Made by a program: the position numbers and the translations under genes
Notes under the pieces: generated by a model
The model's input: only the letters and a program-made list of their open reading frames with translations
What the model was told of the DNA's origin: nothing
The model's database searches: none
Shown: piece by piece, positions 60,475 to 64,000 of the stretch
Layout of the letters: every line of letters starts with the position of its first letter
Numbering within the stretch: position 1 is the first letter of the stretch
Assembly: GCA_965248715.1 (NCBI GenBank)
Contig: CBDFKB010000008.1
Coordinates: forward strand, 620,001 to 684,000
Reading direction: 5' to 3'
DNA from: CBDFKB01 sp965248715
GTDB lineage: Bacteria; Pseudomonadota; Alphaproteobacteria; Rhizobiales; Rhizobiaceae
DNA length: 64,000 bases

Positions 60475-60524
60475 CAGCGCCAAAGACCGTAAGAACGAAC
60501 AATTGTCTCTGACTTTTTTTTGTA

Positions 60525-60693
60525 CTAGTGGATCGATTCCAACATTTGCGTCCCGTTGCAACACTGTGGTTTGCAAATGTTGGAATCAAAAGAACCACTA
60601 GCAAGATATTGAATCTAGTGGAATTTTTAAATTTGACATTTGACTAACGACGAAGCCGCAAATCGAACTCAAATGTTAAATTCATTCCACTAG
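60525..60693. repeat. Bipartite palindromic element, copy 3 (best preserved)
   Basis: Module A (60525-60601) runs CTAGTGGATCGATTCCAACA to GAACCACTAG; the linker CAAGATATTGAAT follows; module B (60615-60693) runs CTAGTGGAATTTTTAAATTT to TAAATTCATTCCACTAG. All four module ends are CTAG. It lies just upstream of the metallopeptidase gene. Confidence 0.85.
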
Positions 60694-60792
60694 CGATCCT
60701 CTGGCCGCTCAAGATGAGCCCCAGTATGGTAAAATTGCGGCATCTGCCAGTTTTATTCTACGCCCAGTAATTATAACGAGGAGAGACAAGTG

Positions 60793-60932
60793 GGGACCTC
60801 TAAAAACGCTAAGTTTGAGTCGAGTGCCAGGAAGCGGGTTTTTGAGAACCGCAGAATACTGCTGATATTTGAGGATCGCAGAAAGCGCGTTGACGCGGCA
60901 ATCGGCCAAAATTGGGGTTTTTAGAGGTTCTC
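60793..60932. mobile_element. Inverted-repeat element, diverged copy 3
   Basis: Ends GGGACCTCTAAAAACGC and GGGGTTTTTAGAGGTTCTC correspond to the ends of the 142-bp elements, and the interior keeps GATATTTGAGGATCGCAGAAA, similar to GAAATATTTGAGGAACGCAAAAA in the other copies. It is flanked by AAGTG on both sides (60788-60792, 60933-60937), within a 9-base direct repeat CAAGTGGGG, which suggests a target duplication. Confidence 0.75.
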
Positions 60933-61131
60933 AAGTGGGGCAGTTGGTCAATGTCATCGACAATCCGTTCTCCGGCCACCCGAGGTTGGTCGGGATCGCG
61001 CAACCGGGTGAGCAGGAGGCGTATCAGCTGCCTCCATTTATTCGAACCATCCCTTATTCTACGTGGTCCGGCTGTCCGGGCGGGCTTTATTGGCCTAAAT
61101 TCGTTCCTCATTAAGGCCAACCGAACCAAAT

Positions 61132-61248
61132 AAGAGGCGAGGAGTGCCCCGGGCACGACAGGGGTAAAACAAGAGGCGAGGAGTGCCGCAGGCACGACAG
61201 GGATAAAACAAGAGGCGAGGAGTGCCCCGGGCACGACAGGGATAAAAA
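61132..61248. repeat. Three tandem 39-bp repeats
   Basis: The 39-base unit AAGAGGCGAGGAGTGCCCCG + GGCACGACAGGGATAAAAC is repeated at 61132, 61171 and 61210 with two or three substitutions. Each unit contains an inverted repeat GTGCC-CGG-GGCAC (GTGCCGCAGGCAC in the middle copy). Such iterons suit a replication initiator, a partition protein such as the ParB-like product at 62817, or a transfer origin. Confidence 0.9.
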
Positions 61249-61438
61249 AAGTAGTTTCGGCCCATTCGGGTCACTATCCCTGACAGAAAATCATTTTGAG
61301 GCGGCCCCCATCAAAGACAGGTGCCGCCGCTTGTTTTAAAGCGCGTAGGGCACGCGCTTGGAACCCTAAAACCAGCTTTGCACAGTCTTTGAAATTTTCA
61401 ATCACTTTTACCCGTAAGCGGTTCCAACCATCCTTTCG

Positions 61439-61487
61439 ATGCCTGTTCTTACCCGAAAACCGGTTCCCACTTTTCGGGAACAGGCAT
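61439..61487. repeat. REP-type palindrome with CCGAAAA/TTTTCGG core
   Basis: ATGCCTGTTC (61439-61448) and GAACAGGCAT (61478-61487) form a perfect outer stem around CCCGAAAACCGGTTCCCAC TTTTCGGG. This is the classic intergenic palindrome of Hyphomicrobiales genomes in inverse orientation. Confidence 0.85.
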
Positions 61488-61571
61488 GACAGAATGGGGA
61501 AGCCGCTAAACGGTCCCCCACAAAAGGGATTGATAATTGAAAAGCCAGTGCACAACCGTCCAAATCATAGT

Positions 61572-61600
61572 CGCCACAAAGGGTTTGTGGCGGTTTTTTT
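61572..61600 (+). terminator. Intrinsic terminator-like hairpin upstream of ardA
   Basis: CGCCACAAA (61572-61580) and TTTGTGGCG (61584-61592) form a nine-base-pair perfect stem with a GGG loop, followed by GTTTTTTT. No + strand gene lies directly upstream, so it may be an attenuator in the ardA leader or end an untranslated transcript from the repeat region. Confidence 0.8.
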
Positions 61601-61736
61601 GTTGTCGCCAACACGATGTGTCCGCGATGGGGTTTTGGACGCTCGCCGCTAGGCAAGGGTTCATGCGCGGGGTAGTGAAAAAGAATTCTCGCGTTGTTTG
61701 AAACCATCAACAGCCATTTGGCAAAGCGAGGAAACC

Positions 61737-62246
61737 ATGACCGCACTATTATATGCACAGCCCTACAACATGGATGCGGAAGGCTTTTATTTCCGAACCG
61801 CAGAAGAGTACGTCCAACAGGCAAAGAACCTGACAGACCGTTTCGGCCAACCCGTCGAGGAATTTGAACTGCAATTCATTGACGGTGAATTGATTGATTG
61901 CGAACTGGCCAAAGCCATTGGCATCAACCAAGCAAATTGCAGTCGCTTCCTTGAATTGGCGGAAGAGTGGCGAGATCACGAGAAAATCCGTTTCATCATT
62001 GCAGTTGGTGAATGCGGTTGTTCCTTCAATATTGAAAGCGACGATATAGATCAGCTTGACGTCGATATCTACGAAGAAGACTCGATGCGCGATCTGGCAA
62101 TCCGCTTTGTCGAAGATGGCCTGTTCGGCGAAGTGCCGGAAGCGTTTCAATTCTACATCGATTATGACGCCATCGCTCGTGATTTGGCCGTTGATTATGG
62201 CGAGATCACCATTGCAGGCGAACCCCTGATCTATCGCGCCGCCTGA
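61737..62246 (+). CDS. ardA: Antirestriction protein ArdA
   Basis: ArdA (169 residues) is an acidic DNA mimic that blocks type I restriction enzymes and helps mobile elements enter a new host. The ATG at 61737 follows AGCGAGGAAACC. The start ALLYAQPYNMDAEGFYFRTA, the middle EEFELQFIDGELIDCELAKA and the end FYIDYDAIARDLAVDYGEIT all fit the family, and the excess of Asp and Glu is clear. A hairpin follows the stop directly, and a related short acidic gene comes next. Confidence 0.93.
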   Translation: MTALLYAQPYNMDAEGFYFRTAEEYVQQAKNLTDRFGQPVEEFELQFIDGELIDCELAKAIGINQANCSRFLELAEEWRDHEKIRFIIAVGECGCSFNIESDDIDQLDVDIYEEDSMRDLAIRFVEDGLFGEVPEAFQFYIDYDAIARDLAVDYGEITIAGEPLIYRAA

Positions 62247-62289
62247 TTGCAACACAGAAGCCAACTCTGGCTGGCTTCGCTGGTGCAAT
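62246..62289 (+). promoter_or_regulatory. Hairpin after ardA, first of a repeated pair
   Basis: ATTGCA (62246-62251) and TGCAAT (62284-62289) form the base, with AGAAGCCA against TGGCTTC above. The same arms recur at 62731-62784 after the next gene with a different loop. There is no T-run. These may be processing, protective or protein-binding structures. Confidence 0.75.
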
Positions 62290-62320
62290 GAGGCATCCGA
62301 CAACTGAAAGAGATTTTACC

Positions 62321-62731
62321 ATGGCAAGAACCATATCAACACCGAGCGAAGCGCAAGAAACAGCCTACCAAGATGTGAGCGAGCACGATTTCGACAGTTT
62401 TCAATGGTGGCTGGAAGGCGAGGCTGAATACGTAAAGAGCCTTTGGCCTTCATTCCGCGATTGCGACAAATGGATTGCCCGTGAAGACCATGCAGTCTTG
62501 GAAAACAATCTTTGCTTTTTCGGCGTGTCAGAATATTGCGGACTGGCCGCACTCTGGTTGGTGCCGAAGGAATTTGCCACGGACGGGTGCTTTTCCGATA
62601 ACGACTATGTTCTGCCGCTGGCGGAGAATTTCATAAAGCGCATTGCCCCGAAATTTCACAAAACCTTCGGGCAGTACCGAAAAATCGGCGCGTTTTCCAA
62701 CGGCGAAGCCATCTTTGAAAAAACCGGATGA
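62321..62731 (+). CDS. Acidic hypothetical protein between ardA and parB
   Basis: This 136-residue protein (ATG at 62321, upstream GAAAGAGATTTTACC) is acidic in its first half (SEHDFDSFQWWLEGEAEYVK) and has aromatic-rich segments (LWPSFRDCDKWIAREDHAVL). I recognise no family. It sits between the antirestriction gene and the ParB-like gene, each separated by the same hairpin. A second antirestriction or DNA-mimic role is possible from charge and place only. Confidence 0.6.
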   Translation: MARTISTPSEAQETAYQDVSEHDFDSFQWWLEGEAEYVKSLWPSFRDCDKWIAREDHAVLENNLCFFGVSEYCGLAALWLVPKEFATDGCFSDNDYVLPLAENFIKRIAPKFHKTFGQYRKIGAFSNGEAIFEKTG

Positions 62732-62784
62732 TTGCAACACAGAAGCCAGTCATCCACGAACTGGGCTGGCTTCGCTGGTGCAAT
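62731..62784 (+). promoter_or_regulatory. Hairpin after the acidic gene, second of the pair
   Basis: The arms ATTGCAACACAGAAGCCA and TGGCTTCGCTGGTGCAAT are identical to those at 62246-62289, while the loop is ten bases longer. It begins right at the stop codon of the preceding gene and ends 33 bases before the ParB-like start. Confidence 0.75.
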
Positions 62785-62816
62785 ACCGCGCCCAATACCC
62801 ATGAATGGAGGAACCC

Positions 62817-64000
62817 ATGGAACTACAACATATTGAAATCGATAATCTGAAAACCACCAACATCAACGTGCGCAAGATCGGGGCGAAAGACATCGCCGAC
62901 CTTGTGCCAAGCATCAAATCACTTGGCATTCTGCAACCACTTTTGGTGCGGCCAAAGACACCTGGCGCCGATTGCAAAAACCCTTCGTGCCAAGACTATG
63001 AGATAGTCGCCGGACAGCGGCGTTATCATGCGCTTCAAAAAATCGCGGCGGAGGCAGAAGAAACTGGTGCAGATGGAAAAGCGAAAATTGACCCCGCCCA
63101 CAAGTGGGTGCCCTGCATCATCATGCAAGAGGGCGATAATGCCAAGGCCATTGAAGCATCGCTGGCGGAAAACCTCGCCCGTCTGCCGATGGATGAAATA
63201 GACCAGTACAAGGCATTCTCAGCGCTGGTCAAAGAGGGCAAGAGTGTTGAGGAAATCGCTAGCCAATTCGGCATTACCGAACGGTTGGTACAACAACGCT
63301 TGGCAATCGCCAATCTTATCAGCCCCATTCTGACATTGTATCGCAATGAAGATATTCACCGTGAGACTATTCGTATTCTGACCATGGCCACCAAACGTCA
63401 ACAAAAGGCATGGCTGGCACTCTATAATAGCGAAGATGAATATACTCCCCAAGGCCATGCGTTAAAAAGCTGGCTGTTTGGTGGTGCCGATATTCGCGTT
63501 ACCCATGCGCTGTTTGATGTTACCGAATACAACGGCAGTATCGTGTCTGATCTGTTTGGTGATGAAAGCTATTTTTCTGACAGTGAAGCCTTCTGGCAAT
63601 TGCAGAACATCGCCATTGCCGAGGCCAAAGAGCGCTATGAGGCCAATGGTTGGAGCGATATTATTCTGCTTGATGTTGGCGAGCACTGGCCATCATGGGA
63701 ACATACCAAGACAGCCAAGAAGGATGGCGCCAAGGTTTTTGTTCAGATTGCCAATGATGGTGAAGTGACATTCCACGAGGGCTTTGTCACCGAAAAAGAA
63801 GCCAAGCGGTTGGCAAAGGCGGCCAAAGGTGAAACCGTTGAGGAAAAAGCCGAACGCCCCGAACTGACCAAGGCCATGCAGAACTATCTCGATCTTCATC
63901 GTCATTCTGCCGTGCGGACAGAATTGCTTGGTCATAGCGGCATTGCGCTGAGATTGGCCGTGGCACAGATGATTGCAGGTTCAGAGCTTTGGCAGGTTCA
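62817..64000 (+). CDS. ParB/RepB/Spo0J-family protein, plasmid type, truncated by the window edge
   Basis: The frame starts at the ATG at 62817 after GGAGGAACCC and runs 394 codons without a stop to the window end, so the C terminus is missing. The N-terminal ParB domain shows KTTNINVRKIG, SLGILQPLLVRP and EIVAGQRRYHAL (box II form), then ENLARLPMDEIDQYKAF and a helix-turn-helix VEEIASQFGITERLVQQRLA. A long C-terminal region follows with a Trp-rich segment (DVGEHWPSWEHTKTAKKDG) unlike chromosomal ParB. It probably binds a centromere-like site on the element, perhaps the 39-bp repeats. No ParA gene is in view. Confidence 0.85.
   Translation, partial: MELQHIEIDNLKTTNINVRKIGAKDIADLVPSIKSLGILQPLLVRPKTPGADCKNPSCQDYEIVAGQRRYHALQKIAAEAEETGADGKAKIDPAHKWVPCIIMQEGDNAKAIEASLAENLARLPMDEIDQYKAFSALVKEGKSVEEIASQFGITERLVQQRLAIANLISPILTLYRNEDIHRETIRILTMATKRQQKAWLALYNSEDEYTPQGHALKSWLFGGADIRVTHALFDVTEYNGSIVSDLFGDESYFSDSEAFWQLQNIAIAEAKERYEANGWSDIILLDVGEHWPSWEHTKTAKKDGAKVFVQIANDGEVTFHEGFVTEKEAKRLAKAAKGETVEEKAERPELTKAMQNYLDLHRHSAVRTELLGHSGIALRLAVAQMIAGSELWQV

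Larger units (their letters stand above)
60694..61736. other. One-kilobase non-coding region of the element
   Basis: I support no gene here. It contains the diverged 140-bp inverted-repeat element (60793-60932), three 39-bp tandem repeats (61132-61248), a REP-type palindrome (61439-61487) and a terminator-like hairpin (61572-61600). Its repeats and its place beside ardA and parB make it a candidate origin, partition or transfer region. Confidence 0.55.
50233..64000. mobile_element. Integrated genetic element, left part
   Basis: From the tRNA-Leu 3' end rightward every gene is accessory: serine recombinase, coupling-ATPase cluster, cargo pair, ArdA, ParB-like protein. Left of the tRNA lies conserved chromosome. 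Conjugation-like and plasmid-like functions together suggest an integrative conjugative or mobilisable element. The right end, relaxase and secretion genes are not in the window, so class and size are unknown. Confidence 0.7.

Noticed and set aside
60422..60604. N-terminal extension of the metallopeptidase
   Set aside because: It is encoded by the CATCCC microsatellite and the palindromic module and contains no plausible start signal.
60809..61234. 141-codon minus-strand frame with a 13-residue repeat (ALLASCF.PVVP)
   Set aside because: The repeat arises because the 39-bp DNA unit is divisible by three; the rest spans the inverted-repeat element.
61132..61248. CRISPR-like array
   Set aside because: The 39-bp units are directly contiguous with no unique spacers, and no cas genes are present.
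50233..64000. Prophage
   Set aside because: No capsid, terminase, tail or lysis genes are visible; gene content is conjugation- and plasmid-like.

Overview
The window comes from an alphaproteobacterial chromosome, most likely of the order Hyphomicrobiales. The evidence is the order secE-nusG-rplKAJL-rpoBC, then str-S10-spc-alpha with adk between secY and rpsM and no rpmJ there, followed by a degP-rarA-crcB-rluC-ATP12 series. Intergenic palindromes carry the CCGAAAAG/CGGTTTTCGG core common in that order. I cannot name a genus.

Layout. 1-1,900: a lone membrane protein and a wrecked IS5-type transposase split by a palindromic repeat. 1,930-6,177: a three-gene ABC importer of the 2-aminoethylphosphonate/Fe(III) type. 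6,625-37,983: an essentially uninterrupted + strand block of transcription and translation genes, namely secE, nusG, rplKAJL, rpoBC, rpsL, rpsG, fusA, tuf, the S10, spc and alpha clusters with secY and adk, ending at rplQ and a strong terminator. 38,000-48,300: conserved housekeeping genes (DegP-type protease, rarA, crcB, a large-subunit pseudouridine synthase, ATP12, an EamA transporter, lipB) broken up by small repeats and one AT-rich two-gene insertion (41,197-42,161). 48,500-50,100: an intact IS5-family (IS427-type) element sitting inside a palindromic repeat, then more repeats.

50,146-64,000 is the left part of an integrated element. It starts at a tRNA-Leu(GAG) gene with a serine recombinase reading toward the tRNA. 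It carries an overlapping membrane-protein cluster around a VirD4/TraD-like coupling ATPase, a convergent pair made of a predicted HExxH metallopeptidase and a beta-rich protein, a 39-bp tandem repeat, an ArdA antirestriction protein and a plasmid-type ParB-family protein that runs off the right edge. I see no relaxase, VirB-type secretion genes or second attachment site, so the element continues beyond the window.

The most unusual content is the non-coding structure. There are at least four families of small palindromic elements. One is a bipartite CTAG-bounded element (three copies, one split by the IS, one inside a dead transposase). One is a 140-142-bp inverted-repeat element (three copies, one inserted with a 4-bp duplication into a strictly periodic 103-bp repeat array). 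One is a 144-bp element with 20-bp perfect inverted ends. The last is the Hyphomicrobiales hairpin, in several versions whose stem arms covary. The best candidates for undescribed protein systems are the coupling-ATPase/membrane cluster, the metallopeptidase pair and the AT-rich pair between rarA and crcB.
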